From Cytophagaceae bacterium (GTDB lineage: Bacteria > Bacteroidota > Bacteroidia > Cytophagales > Spirosomataceae): DNA of 64,000 nucleotides. Where the stretch lies: assembly GCA_027491195.1 (NCBI GenBank), contig JAIXWQ010000008.1, positions 124,001 to 188,000 on the forward strand, read 5' to 3'. Within the stretch, counting starts at the first letter, position 1, and every line of letters begins with the position of its first letter. Below are positions 51,654-59,971 of the stretch, piece after piece. Made by a program: the position numbers and the translations under genes. A model generated the notes under the pieces. The model was not told the DNA's origin. It saw only the letters and a list, made by a program, of their open reading frames with translations, and searched no databases.

Positions 51654-52862
51654 CTAAGCGTGCTTCGCTTTCTTTCCAAAGAAATAAAGACCCGCAAATG
51701 CCACGATTAAGATCGCTGGGAATAACACCATTTGTGCCATCGTCGCTTGACCAGCCGCTAACGCTACTGCATCCCCTGTTAAAGTTTTAGCCGCTTCCGC
51801 CGTGTTAGCATCTAACCAAGAACCGATGATAGGTTGGAAGATTGAAGTAGCAAACATACCCATACCACCCATGATAGAAAGTCCAAAAGCACCTGTTAAA
51901 GGGATGTTTTCAGCTACATATCCAATCATAGTTGGCCAGAAATAGCACACACCTAATGCGAAGATAATCGCAGAAATATAGACCATATTACCAGTTGCAC
52001 CAGCCATTAAATAAACACCTACCGTTGTTAAAATAGCCGAAACTAATAACACGCCACCCGCATCTAATTTGTGTACAATCGGACCTGCGAAATAACGACC
52101 TACCGCCATTAAACCGGTTACGATCGCTAAGATAATCATTGGACTTGCACCCGCTTGACCCATAATTGGTCCAATCCATTGCTCAGGACCGAATTCAGAG
52201 ATGGCAGTTAAAGCCATACAAGCAAGCATAAATAAATATAAAGGAGATAACATCGCTTTGAAGTTCTCCCCTGTCGATGCACCACCTTCCACTTTCGCTT
52301 CTGGGAATGCCTGACCATAGAATAAATACGCATAAATAACCGCAGGAACTAAAATCGCAGCGATTTGCAATTGCCATCCCATGTTGTTATCTGTCATAAA
52401 TTGAGATAATAACGTAGCGATTACGATACCACCAGGGAACCACATGTGGAAACGGTTTAACATTTTAGTCTTGTCCTTACCTTCGAACATATCCGAAATC
52501 ATCGGGTTACAAGCCGCTTCCACCGTACCATTACCGAATCCAACGAAGAAAGTTGATAATAATAAAGTCCAAAAACCGCCAGAGAAAATCGTCATCACAA
52601 GACCAATTACGTGCGTAAAGAAAGCTACCCAGATAATTTTTTTAGGTCCTAATACATTGTACAAAGGTCCACCGATGATCATGGCGATAGGGAAACCTAA
52701 GAAGGCCATTTGGTTAACGTAACCTAATTGCTCGTTATCCAATTGGAAACTAACACCTAATTGAGTTAAAACACCGGCCCGGATACCGAAGGCCATTGAA
52801 GTGGTGATGAGGGCAAAACATGACGCCAAAAATAATCGATTGGCATTAACCGTTTGATTCAT
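51654..52862 (-). CDS. MFS transporter, sugar/nucleoside-type
   Basis: A 402-residue major facilitator with about 12 membrane segments; conserved features include NQMAFLGFPIAMIIGGPLYNVLGPKK between segments 2 and 3, GNGTVEAACNPMISDMF and NRFHMWFPGG. It is transcribed away from two Gfo/Idh/MocA genes and a TIM-barrel isomerase gene, with 214 bases between, so it is the likely uptake system for their sugar or sugar acid. A strong terminator follows. Substrate unknown. Confidence 0.88.
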   Translation of the reverse strand: MNQTVNANRLFLASCFALITTSMAFGIRAGVLTQLGVSFQLDNEQLGYVNQMAFLGFPIAMIIGGPLYNVLGPKKIIWVAFFTHVIGLVMTIFSGGFWTLLLSTFFVGFGNGTVEAACNPMISDMFEGKDKTKMLNRFHMWFPGGIVIATLLSQFMTDNNMGWQLQIAAILVPAVIYAYLFYGQAFPEAKVEGGASTGENFKAMLSPLYLFMLACMALTAISEFGPEQWIGPIMGQAGASPMIILAIVTGLMAVGRYFAGPIVHKLDAGGVLLVSAILTTVGVYLMAGATGNMVYISAIIFALGVCYFWPTMIGYVAENIPLTGAFGLSIMGGMGMFATSIFQPIIGSWLDANTAEAAKTLTGDAVALAAGQATMAQMVLFPAILIVAFAGLYFFGKKAKHA

Positions 52863-53043
52863 AATTGTTTGAGGTTTAGTTACTAAGTTTAGATTGGTTA
52901 TTCTTTAAAAAATTAAATTCTTCATTGGAAAAATCGTAACAAAAAAACAAAAAGTTTTTGGGATAATGCTATCAATGGGCATTTATTTTTACAATTATGT
53001 CAAAAAAAGAGGGATTTAGAGGCTAGAAAACCAAATTTTGCTC
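52863..53043. other. AT-rich divergent intergenic region of the sugar locus
   Basis: A 181-base AT-rich stretch between the MFS gene and the Gfo/Idh/MocA promoter. I see the direct repeat GTTTAG (52875 and 52888) and poly-A/T runs around 52940, but no convincing -7 box for the MFS gene and no strong palindrome. Confidence 0.4.
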
Positions 53044-53051
53044 TATTTTTG
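53044..53051 (+). promoter_or_regulatory. -7 box (TATTTTTG) for the Gfo/Idh/MocA operon
   Basis: TATTTTTG matches TAnnTTTG, 25 bases before the ATG at 53077, and lies inside the longer open frame from 53038, supporting the later start. Confidence 0.5.
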
Positions 53052-53076
53052 TAACATATCTAAATCTATAAAAATT

Positions 53077-54273
53077 ATGATTCAAGGAGGTTCTGCTACA
53101 CAGGCAAAATCACGCCAAAGTAGGAAAATCAGAATGGGAATGATCGGTGGAAGCCAAGAGGCCTTCATCGGTGCAGTACACCGTCGCGGTTCCCAATTAG
53201 ACGGAGAAATCGAATTAGTTTGCGGCGCATTTAGTTCTAGCGCTGAAAAATCAAAAGCTACAGGTAATGCCCTTTATCTTCCAGAAAACCGCGTTTACGG
53301 TTCATACGAGGAGATGATTTTGAAGGAAAAGGAATTGCCAGAAGGAGAACGCATGGATTTCGTTTCTATCGTTACCCCTAATCACGTGCACTTCCCTGCC
53401 GCTAAAATGGCACTGGAGAATGGATTCCATGTCGTTTGCGATAAGCCAGCGACTTTGAATTTAGCGGAAGCAAAAGAATTAAAGAAAATCATCGAGAAAT
53501 CGGGGCTGATTTTTGCTTTAACTCATAATTATACGGCCTATCCGATGGTAAAAGAGGCGAAACACCTAGTGGACTCCGGTCAATTAGGGGAGATTCGTAA
53601 GATCATTGTAGAATATCCACAAGGTTGGTTAATCGACTTAGTGGAAGCAACGGGCCAAAAACAAGCGGCCTGGAGAACAGATCCAGCGCGTTGCGGAGCG
53701 GCTGGTGCGATCGGAGATATCGGTACACACTGCGAGAATTTAATCGAATACATCACTGGATTACATATTAAAGAGCTTTGCGCAGATTTAACCATCTTCG
53801 TGGAAGGTCGTATGCTAGATGATGATGGCAATATCTTAATCCATTATGATAATGGGGCCAAAGGTATTTTACATTGTTCCCAAATCTGCAACGGTGAGGA
53901 AAACGACTTCAACTTCCGTATCTATGGAAGTAAGGCGGGGATTACCTGGCACCAGATGGAGCCGAATACGATGGTGTTCAGGACGCGCGACGAAGGAGCG
54001 CGGATTATTCGTACGGCCGTAGGCCAGCTATCTCCGGCAGCAAATGCGCATACGCGTCAGCCAGCAGGTCACCCAGAAGGTTATGTGGAGACTTTTGCGA
54101 ATATCTACCGCAACTTTGCTTTTGCCCTAAGGGCAAGATGGGAAGGCAAAGCGCAAGATCCGATTTATGATTTCCCAGGCATTGACGAAGGAATCATGGG
54201 TATGGCCTTCATCGAAAATGTGGTGAGATCTGCCCAAGACAATACAAACAAGTGGACAAAATTTGAACTATAA
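53077..54273 (+). CDS. Gfo/Idh/MocA family oxidoreductase (first of pair)
   Basis: A 398-residue NAD(P)-dependent sugar dehydrogenase-like protein. After about 20 residues comes the Rossmann motif RMGMIGGSQEAFIG, then VTPNHVHFPAAKMALENG and the catalytic-type VVCDKPATLNLAEA (the EKP motif reads DKP), followed by the C-terminal alpha/beta domain with GAIGDIGTHCENLIEYITG (likely catalytic His). The start at 53077 is an ATG; an upstream TTG frame was rejected because the promoter box lies within it. It is followed after 7 bases by a second family member and then a TIM-barrel isomerase. Such pairs oxidise and reduce inositols, glycosides or sugar acids. Confidence 0.9.
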   Translation: MIQGGSATQAKSRQSRKIRMGMIGGSQEAFIGAVHRRGSQLDGEIELVCGAFSSSAEKSKATGNALYLPENRVYGSYEEMILKEKELPEGERMDFVSIVTPNHVHFPAAKMALENGFHVVCDKPATLNLAEAKELKKIIEKSGLIFALTHNYTAYPMVKEAKHLVDSGQLGEIRKIIVEYPQGWLIDLVEATGQKQAAWRTDPARCGAAGAIGDIGTHCENLIEYITGLHIKELCADLTIFVEGRMLDDDGNILIHYDNGAKGILHCSQICNGEENDFNFRIYGSKAGITWHQMEPNTMVFRTRDEGARIIRTAVGQLSPAANAHTRQPAGHPEGYVETFANIYRNFAFALRARWEGKAQDPIYDFPGIDEGIMGMAFIENVVRSAQDNTNKWTKFEL

Positions 54274-54280
54274 TATAACC

Positions 54281-55426
54281 ATGACTAAAATCAAAGTTGG
54301 AATCGTAGGAACCGGTTTTATCGGACCCGCTCATATCGAGGCATTACGCCGTTTACCTAATATTGATGTAGCTGCGCTTTGCGAAGTGACCATCGAACTA
54401 GCTGAAGCGAAAGCGAAGCAATTAGGCATTGGCCGCTGGTATACCTTTGAAGAATTATTAAAGCAAGACGATATTCAGTGTGTACACATCTGTACGCCTA
54501 ACTTCTTACACTACTCGCAGTCGAAAGCTGCTTTGCTAGCTGGGAAGCACGTGGTGTGTGAAAAGCCTTTGGCAAAAGACCTACACGAAGCAGAAGAATT
54601 AGTCGAATTAGCGGCTAAAACAGGTTTAGTGAATGCGGTTCACTTTAACTTACGCTACTACCCTTTAGTACGTCAAATGAAGACGATGCGCGAGAAAGGT
54701 GATTTAGGAGAAATCTATTCAATCATCGGTAGCTACTTACAAGATTGGTTATTCTACAATACGGATTATAACTGGCGTTTAGAGCCGGACAAATCAGGTG
54801 ATTCCCGCGCTATCGCCGATATCGGATCTCACTTATTAGACGTTATCGAATACATCACAGGTTTGAAAACAGTCGAAGTGATGGCTGATTTCAACACGGT
54901 TCACAAGGTGCGTAAGAAGCCTTTGAAGCCAGTAGAAACGTATTCAGGCAAAATGTTGCAACCTGAAGATTATGCGGATGTACACATTAACACGGAAGAC
55001 CACGCGAACGTTTTATTGCGTTTTGACAATGGAAACCGTGGTTGTGTGACTGTATCACAAGTTTCAGCAGGTCGCAAGAACCAATTGAAATTAGAGATCT
55101 CTGGTTCGAACAAGACTTTTGCCTTTAACTCTGAGTCCCCTAACGAGATGTGGATTGGTAACCGTGATCAAGCGAACCAAGTGTTGATGCGCGATCCATC
55201 TTTGGCTTACCCAGAAGCAACGGCGTTAATGACTTTCCCAGGAGGTCACAACGAAGGTTTCTCTGATACATCGAAGCAATTATTCAAGGAAGTGTACGCA
55301 GCCGTTGAAGCTGGCAAGCAACCTGAAAACCCGAAATACCCCACTTTTGCAGACGGATACCGTGAATTACTAATTTGCGAGCGCATTTTAGATTCAACAC
55401 GTTCTCAACAATGGGTTAAAATCTAA
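54281..55426 (+). CDS. Gfo/Idh/MocA family oxidoreductase (second of pair)
   Basis: A 381-residue NAD(P)-dependent oxidoreductase. VGIVGTGFIGPAHIEALRRL near the N terminus binds the dinucleotide, ICTPNFLHYSQSKAALLAGKHVVCEKPLAK holds the classical EKP motif, and IADIGSHLLDVIEYITG carries the likely catalytic His. It is only distantly similar to its neighbour, so the pair does not look like a recent duplication. An in-frame TTG at 54263 would overlap the preceding gene; the ATG at 54281 was chosen. It lies 11 bases before the TIM-barrel gene. Confidence 0.92.
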   Translation: MTKIKVGIVGTGFIGPAHIEALRRLPNIDVAALCEVTIELAEAKAKQLGIGRWYTFEELLKQDDIQCVHICTPNFLHYSQSKAALLAGKHVVCEKPLAKDLHEAEELVELAAKTGLVNAVHFNLRYYPLVRQMKTMREKGDLGEIYSIIGSYLQDWLFYNTDYNWRLEPDKSGDSRAIADIGSHLLDVIEYITGLKTVEVMADFNTVHKVRKKPLKPVETYSGKMLQPEDYADVHINTEDHANVLLRFDNGNRGCVTVSQVSAGRKNQLKLEISGSNKTFAFNSESPNEMWIGNRDQANQVLMRDPSLAYPEATALMTFPGGHNEGFSDTSKQLFKEVYAAVEAGKQPENPKYPTFADGYRELLICERILDSTRSQQWVKI

Positions 55427-55437
55427 ACCTCTATTAT

Positions 55438-56490
55438 ATGAAAACGATACAAGGGCCAGCGATATTTTTGGCACAATTTATGGGCGACGAAGCCCCATTT
55501 AATTCCTTAGACAGCATCACCACGTGGGTAGCTTCTTTAGGTTACAAAGGTGTGCAGATTCCTTCTTGGGATTCACGTTGCATCGACCTACAGAAAGCCG
55601 CAGAATCAAAGACGTATTGCGATGAGATCGTAGGGATGTTAGCTACCAAAGGCTTACAAATCACCGAATTATCTACGCACCTTCAGGGTCAATTAGTCGC
55701 GGTTAACCCGGCTTATGACCTAGGATTCGATGCTTTTGCCCCAGATTCCGTAAAAGGAAATCCAAAGGCACGTACTGAATGGGCGATCCAACAATTAAAA
55801 TACGCAGCTAAAGCCTCTCAAAACTTAGGCCTAAACGCGCACGCCACTTTCTCCGGCGCTTTAATGTGGCACACGGTTTATCCTTGGCCACAACGTCCAG
55901 CTGGATTAGTCGAGCAAGGATTCAAAGAATTAGGACGCCGTTGGTTACCGATTTTAAATACCTTCGATGAATGTGGCGTAGATTTATGCTACGAGATTCA
56001 CCCTGGTGAAGATTTACACGATGGCGTGACGTTTGAGATGTTCTTAGACGAGGTAAAAGGTCACAAGCGCGCGAATCTATTGTATGATCCATCGCACTTT
56101 GTGTTACAGGCTTTGGACTACAAACAATACATTGACTTCTACCACGAGCGCATCAAAATGTTCCACGTAAAAGACGCCGAATTCAATCCAACAGGAAAGC
56201 AAGGCGTTTATGGTGGCTACCAATCTTGGATCAACCGCGCCGGCCGTTTCCGCTCATTAGGCGACGGACAAGTGGATTTCAAAAGCATCTTCTCTAAATT
56301 AACCCAATACGGATACGACGGATGGGCTGTTTTAGAATGGGAATGCTGTATCAAAGATCCAGTTCAGGGAGCAACAGAGGGTGCGCCGTTCATCGCGAGC
56401 CACATCATCAAAGCAACCGAGAAGGTATTCGATGATTTTGCTGGAACCGGAGCGGATGAAGAGTTCAATAAGAAGATTTTAGGTCTTTAA
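55438..56490 (+). CDS. Sugar phosphate isomerase/epimerase-like TIM-barrel protein, cytoplasmic
   Basis: A 350-residue xylose-isomerase-like TIM-barrel protein without a signal peptide. Likely metal ligands are Glu in DLCYEIHPGED, Asp and His in LLYDPSHFVLQ, His in MFHVKDAEF and Glu in GWAVLEWECC. It is the last gene of the three-gene Gfo/Idh/MocA operon and ends before a bidirectional terminator. Together with the dehydrogenases it probably isomerises, epimerises or cleaves a keto-sugar intermediate. Inosose isomerase-like or 3-keto-glycoside-processing roles are possible. Confidence 0.9.
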   Translation: MKTIQGPAIFLAQFMGDEAPFNSLDSITTWVASLGYKGVQIPSWDSRCIDLQKAAESKTYCDEIVGMLATKGLQITELSTHLQGQLVAVNPAYDLGFDAFAPDSVKGNPKARTEWAIQQLKYAAKASQNLGLNAHATFSGALMWHTVYPWPQRPAGLVEQGFKELGRRWLPILNTFDECGVDLCYEIHPGEDLHDGVTFEMFLDEVKGHKRANLLYDPSHFVLQALDYKQYIDFYHERIKMFHVKDAEFNPTGKQGVYGGYQSWINRAGRFRSLGDGQVDFKSIFSKLTQYGYDGWAVLEWECCIKDPVQGATEGAPFIASHIIKATEKVFDDFAGTGADEEFNKKILGL

Positions 56491-56510
56491 GACTTACCTC
56501 ATTATTCAAT

Positions 56511-56543
56511 AAAAAAGCCCCTGAATTTACAGGGGCTTTTTTT
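56511..56543. terminator. Bidirectional terminator between the TIM-barrel and DoxX genes
   Basis: A6 GCCCCTG - AATTTA - CAGGGGC T7: a 7-bp GC-rich stem flanked by A and T runs, able to act on both strands. It serves the plus-strand sugar operon and the minus-strand DoxX operon; the DoxX stop lies at its edge (56542). Confidence 0.9.
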
Positions 56544-56967
56544 ATTCCTTCGTTAACACATAGATAAACCAAGAGGCAGATAACAAGACCACATTCTTAA
56601 TAATGTATTGTCCTGTCAAAGTCAGGGTTAAAAAGGATTGCCACGTTTCGTTTGGCAAGAAAATGACTGGCAAAAATGTTGTAAACATATGCGCAATCAT
56701 CACCCAAAAAGCCACTTTTGTCAAGCGCGGGAACAACCATAAAAAACCAACAACACACTCCCCTATTCCTAACATCACTAGAAACGTTTGAATTCCCATA
56801 TAAGGCTCTAACGTTAGATTGAAAAGCTTAGTCACCAATCCCTCTGCAGGAGAAGTACCTAGCACTTTCAAAAGCCCAAACCAAATATAAACCAATGCGA
56901 TCATCGCTCGATTCATCCAAGCAGCCGTCTCTAAGGCATGCAAGCGTGTTTTGCTGATAGTTACCAT
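56542..56967 (-). CDS. DoxX-like small membrane protein
   Basis: A 141-residue inner-membrane protein with four hydrophobic segments, the first with the DoxX-like pattern WMNRAMIALVYIWFGLLKVLG and the second GIGECVVGFLWLFP. DoxX-type proteins are linked to redox or sulphur stress, but this branch is uncharacterised. It starts 3 bases after the haloperoxidase-like gene and is the last gene of that operon. Confidence 0.8.
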   Translation of the reverse strand: MVTISKTRLHALETAAWMNRAMIALVYIWFGLLKVLGTSPAEGLVTKLFNLTLEPYMGIQTFLVMLGIGECVVGFLWLFPRLTKVAFWVMIAHMFTTFLPVIFLPNETWQSFLTLTLTGQYIIKNVVLLSASWFIYVLTKE

Positions 56968-56970
56968 GAC

Positions 56971-58479
56971 TTATTGTGCGCCGTCCGCATTAGCTTTTTG
57001 AACTGCATACGTCCCTATCGCCTTTCCATGCTTTCCTCCCATCGTGCAATCCACCCGGAAGTGAATCAAACCATACACACGGGAATCAGATGCCTGCTGT
57101 GCATAATTGTTGAATGCATTTGATTTCTCAGGAAAAAATGCGGCTAAAACCGTTGAGGCAGCAAATGAAAAAGTGGAGTGCCCAGAGGTATAACTTGGGA
57201 AATTAGGCAATCCAACCGATGTTTTTAGACCAAACTGCTGCGGACGAGGACTATAATAGAAATACTTTGTCTCCCAACACGCAATTCCCGCATCCATCAG
57301 AGCTGTACCTACATAAGCTAACATGCGCGCCATACGGACTTCAGAATACTTTGCTTCCACACCTGCCTCACAAGCATAGCGATGCCAGTGTCCTGGTGGC
57401 GTGTAGGAACCCGGACCATCTGCCCAATAATTAGCGATGGCTGCTTGCTCTCTCGTTTGGCTTTCATTAATCCGCTGTAATTCAGCTAAATCAGCAGTAA
57501 ATTCAGTAGAACCCGGCAAATATGGAATCGCTGGACGAATGGATTCTAAGGTTGCGCGGTCAAAATTCCAAGTCTTCACCGCACCATAATTAGGCAACAT
57601 AGGAGGACGTGCTGGTAATTCCTGACTTGCCCAAAGCGTAGTCAATCCTACCTTTTTCGCATTTGCAATTAAATCCGGAACAATCGCTTGATTATTTGAT
57701 GCACTCATTCCATCTGTTTTCGCTCTTGCCATTACCTTAGCGGCTACGGCCGCCCCAAGATTTGCACCCGCAACTACATCCGAAGTCACATTGACCTTCG
57801 CCCATAGCGGAGCATTTTTTGCTTCCGCTAATTTAGCCGCTAAAAAAGGGCCTTCACCTGGGAACATCGCTAACAAAATTACATAACTCGCCTGTGCCAC
57901 TACCGCATCTTCAGAAGGATAGGAAGGCATCGTTGAAATAGGTAATAAAGGCTTAATTGTCGCATCTAGCACGTAAGGCGCCTGGCGATTGTACTGGTAT
58001 TTGTACTTCCAAGCACTAACCAGCGCATCGTATTGTGCCACCGATAAATAGGCTAAAGCTCTAGCCGTATAGGGAGGATTAGCAAATGGGAATTTCGGAT
58101 CTGCCAAAGGGTCCGCCGCATTAGGCACTGGATAAACACCCGCCGCATTCGCCGCTGGAGGAATATTGTACCGCGCAGCTAATTCCCGACCTATTTCATT
58201 CCAACGCAAAACCGCACCAGCTCCCCAATACTGAACCGCTGCTTTTTGGTCCGCCGTAATTTCTAGCACTTTCACTGAATCTACTTCCTTTTTATAAGCC
58301 GCATCTGAATTTAATGCAGGCACCGTAACTTCCGTAGGACTGGTTAAAATAAAGGTTTTCCAATTTCCAGCCGCTTCATCTACCTTAGCTGGAGCATAGG
58401 GTTCAATAACCGATTCCAAGACAGATTTATCGCATGACCACACCGTGATCAAGACGAACAAACTAAGTATATATTTCAT
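56971..58479 (-). CDS. Vanadium-dependent haloperoxidase-like / PAP2 lipoprotein
   Basis: A 502-residue lipoprotein (signal ending VWSC). The C-terminal third holds a complete PAP2/haloperoxidase phosphate- or vanadate-binding set: K-x6-RP in KYFYYSPRP, SGH in FPSYTSGHSTF, and SR-x5-H in SRVYGLIH. Earlier helices (AVQYWGAGAVLRWNEIGRELAARY, YWADGPGSYTPPGHW) fit bacterial vanadium haloperoxidase-type proteins. Whether it halogenates or acts as a phosphatase cannot be told. It lies 1 base after the outer-membrane protein gene and 3 bases before DoxX, so all three are co-transcribed. Confidence 0.88.
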   Translation of the reverse strand: MKYILSLFVLITVWSCDKSVLESVIEPYAPAKVDEAAGNWKTFILTSPTEVTVPALNSDAAYKKEVDSVKVLEITADQKAAVQYWGAGAVLRWNEIGRELAARYNIPPAANAAGVYPVPNAADPLADPKFPFANPPYTARALAYLSVAQYDALVSAWKYKYQYNRQAPYVLDATIKPLLPISTMPSYPSEDAVVAQASYVILLAMFPGEGPFLAAKLAEAKNAPLWAKVNVTSDVVAGANLGAAVAAKVMARAKTDGMSASNNQAIVPDLIANAKKVGLTTLWASQELPARPPMLPNYGAVKTWNFDRATLESIRPAIPYLPGSTEFTADLAELQRINESQTREQAAIANYWADGPGSYTPPGHWHRYACEAGVEAKYSEVRMARMLAYVGTALMDAGIACWETKYFYYSPRPQQFGLKTSVGLPNFPSYTSGHSTFSFAASTVLAAFFPEKSNAFNNYAQQASDSRVYGLIHFRVDCTMGGKHGKAIGTYAVQKANADGAQ

Positions 58480-58480
58480 T

Positions 58481-59365
58481 CTAATTAATTTTAAATTGAT
58501 ACAATACCCCTACTGAAATAGAGATGCTTTGACCCACGTTTTGGCCATCGACTACATAAGCAACTCGCGCGTTGACACCGATTTTCTTGGGCTGGTATTT
58601 ACCATAAATACCCACCGTAGTCATCGTCAAATCATTCGTCAAGAAAGGCATGTCATTACGACGGATATCATCCCCTTTCGTACAAGAGAAGTGCTCAGCA
58701 AACAATTCGAGTTGGTTATCCTTCTTCAGATAGCCCAAACGAAAGGCCCCATCAAAGGCATCTGGAACAGGAACCTGATTTGAATTATACAATCTGCTAC
58801 CACCTAAAAAGGAATCACGATCGGTTTTCACCTTACCTCTTGCTTGATATGCGATAGAGCTATTTAGATAGAGATGATTTGGCAAAGCATACGAAAGCAT
58901 ACCACGCAACATGGCCGCTTTTGTTCCTAAACCAATCGACAAAGGCATGAAATCTGGTACATAATTAGTGACCGGTGTACTTAATCCAACTACCGCATGT
59001 GCGGTTATACCTTTATATGCCTTGCTTTTTACTTTGACAAAAACCGAGGCATCTTGAAAACCTTGCTGACCCATCAAGTTACCCTGGCTCGCATTCGTTT
59101 TCACATAGGGAACCATGGCGATTACATTGATATCACGCGTTATACCGTAAGCCATCATCGCTGTTGCGGATTCCGTGCTTAGACGTCCTAAATTCGGATT
59201 ATCCCGCTTTAGGTTATTTTCCCAGTAATTTGTCCAGGAGCTGTGGCCATAAATCAAGGCGCCACAGGCTAATTTTTTGTTCATATAGATCGCGTCATGA
59301 GGCATTTGAGCCTTTAATTCAACGAAACCTAGCAAACAAAATAAAAGAGTTATACACTTTTTCAT
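58481..59365 (-). CDS. Outer-membrane beta-barrel protein, transporter-like
   Basis: A 294-residue exported protein (signal MKKCITLLFCLLGFVELKA). The mature part is a series of amphipathic strands with alternating aromatic residues, such as ITAHAVVGLSTPVTNYVPDF, MLSYALPNHLYLNSSIAYQARG and AFRLGYLKKDNQLELFAEHFS, ending in SVGVLYQFKIN with a terminal aromatic pattern. It resembles the MetA-pathway/phenol-degradation-type barrel group, but identity is not certain. It is the first gene of the haloperoxidase operon; a 22-bp inverted repeat lies 31 bases upstream. Confidence 0.75.
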   Translation of the reverse strand: MKKCITLLFCLLGFVELKAQMPHDAIYMNKKLACGALIYGHSSWTNYWENNLKRDNPNLGRLSTESATAMMAYGITRDINVIAMVPYVKTNASQGNLMGQQGFQDASVFVKVKSKAYKGITAHAVVGLSTPVTNYVPDFMPLSIGLGTKAAMLRGMLSYALPNHLYLNSSIAYQARGKVKTDRDSFLGGSRLYNSNQVPVPDAFDGAFRLGYLKKDNQLELFAEHFSCTKGDDIRRNDMPFLTNDLTMTTVGIYGKYQPKKIGVNARVAYVVDGQNVGQSISISVGVLYQFKIN

Positions 59366-59395
59366 TTGCTTAATTTTTTAAATAATACACGATAT

Positions 59396-59417
59396 TCTGG
59401 GACATTCCTGTCCTAGA
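59396..59417. promoter_or_regulatory. Inverted repeat upstream of the haloperoxidase operon
   Basis: TCTGGGACA (59396-59404), TTCC, TGTCCTAGA (59409-59417) form a dyad with 8 of 9 symmetric positions. It lies 31 bases before the outer-membrane protein ATG at 59365, in the 70-base gap after the hypothetical gene. No T tract follows on either side, so it fits an operator better than a terminator. The binding factor is unknown. Confidence 0.5.
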
Positions 59418-59435
59418 AAATAAAGAGTAGAAAAA

Positions 59436-59954
59436 TTAAGCTTGCCGTGGCGGCGAGAAAAATGCAGACGAGAAGTCTTGAGTGGGTAAAATTGGATGAC
59501 TGATTGCCTCTTTAGCAGTAGGCCAATCTAAGATATAGAATACCCAGCCAGATGACTGAGCACAATATTCTTTCACTAAGGTATTAATTAATTTAGTTTT
59601 AGCTGGAGTAGAACCAGGCTCATCTGTTAGATGCTCATTTACCTGCTCGGCTAAATCAAAGAAGTTCTCGCGGGCATTTCGGTCTTTCACCATGACCGTT
59701 ACTAAGGTGTCATTTTCCACCTTACGAGACTTCATCTCATAGAATTCATCTCCTTGGCGAACAGATCCATCTACTTCTTCAGCAGATACCCAATCTGTTT
59801 GATAAGGCAAATTGATCGGGATTTTAACGACAACCGTTTCTTCCGTTTCCGGATCGATGGCTACCGTATTCCCATCCGAAAGATACTGCAACGCGAAACC
59901 GCCTGCTTGGTAAAGCAGCACAGAGAATAGCATTATGGCAAGTATTTTCTTCAT
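59436..59954 (-). CDS. Hypothetical exported protein
   Basis: A 172-residue protein with an N-terminal hydrophobic signal or anchor (MKKILAIMLFSVLLYQAGGFAL), an acidic region with strand-like segments (ETEETVVVKIPINLPYQTDW), a helical middle and an unusual C terminus ending FFSPPRQA. I do not recognise a family. It starts 17 bases after the dnaG stop, so it may be co-transcribed with dnaG; the inverted repeat at 59396 separates it from the outer-membrane protein gene. Confidence 0.72.
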   Translation of the reverse strand: MKKILAIMLFSVLLYQAGGFALQYLSDGNTVAIDPETEETVVVKIPINLPYQTDWVSAEEVDGSVRQGDEFYEMKSRKVENDTLVTVMVKDRNARENFFDLAEQVNEHLTDEPGSTPAKTKLINTLVKEYCAQSSGWVFYILDWPTAKEAISHPILPTQDFSSAFFSPPRQA

Positions 59955-59971
59955 TATAGAGTAAAAATAGG

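Noticed and set aside
53077-55426. The two Gfo/Idh/MocA genes as a recent tandem duplication
   Set aside because: The proteins share only family motifs; their N termini, lengths and catalytic motif (DKP versus EKP) differ, so they are old paralogues.
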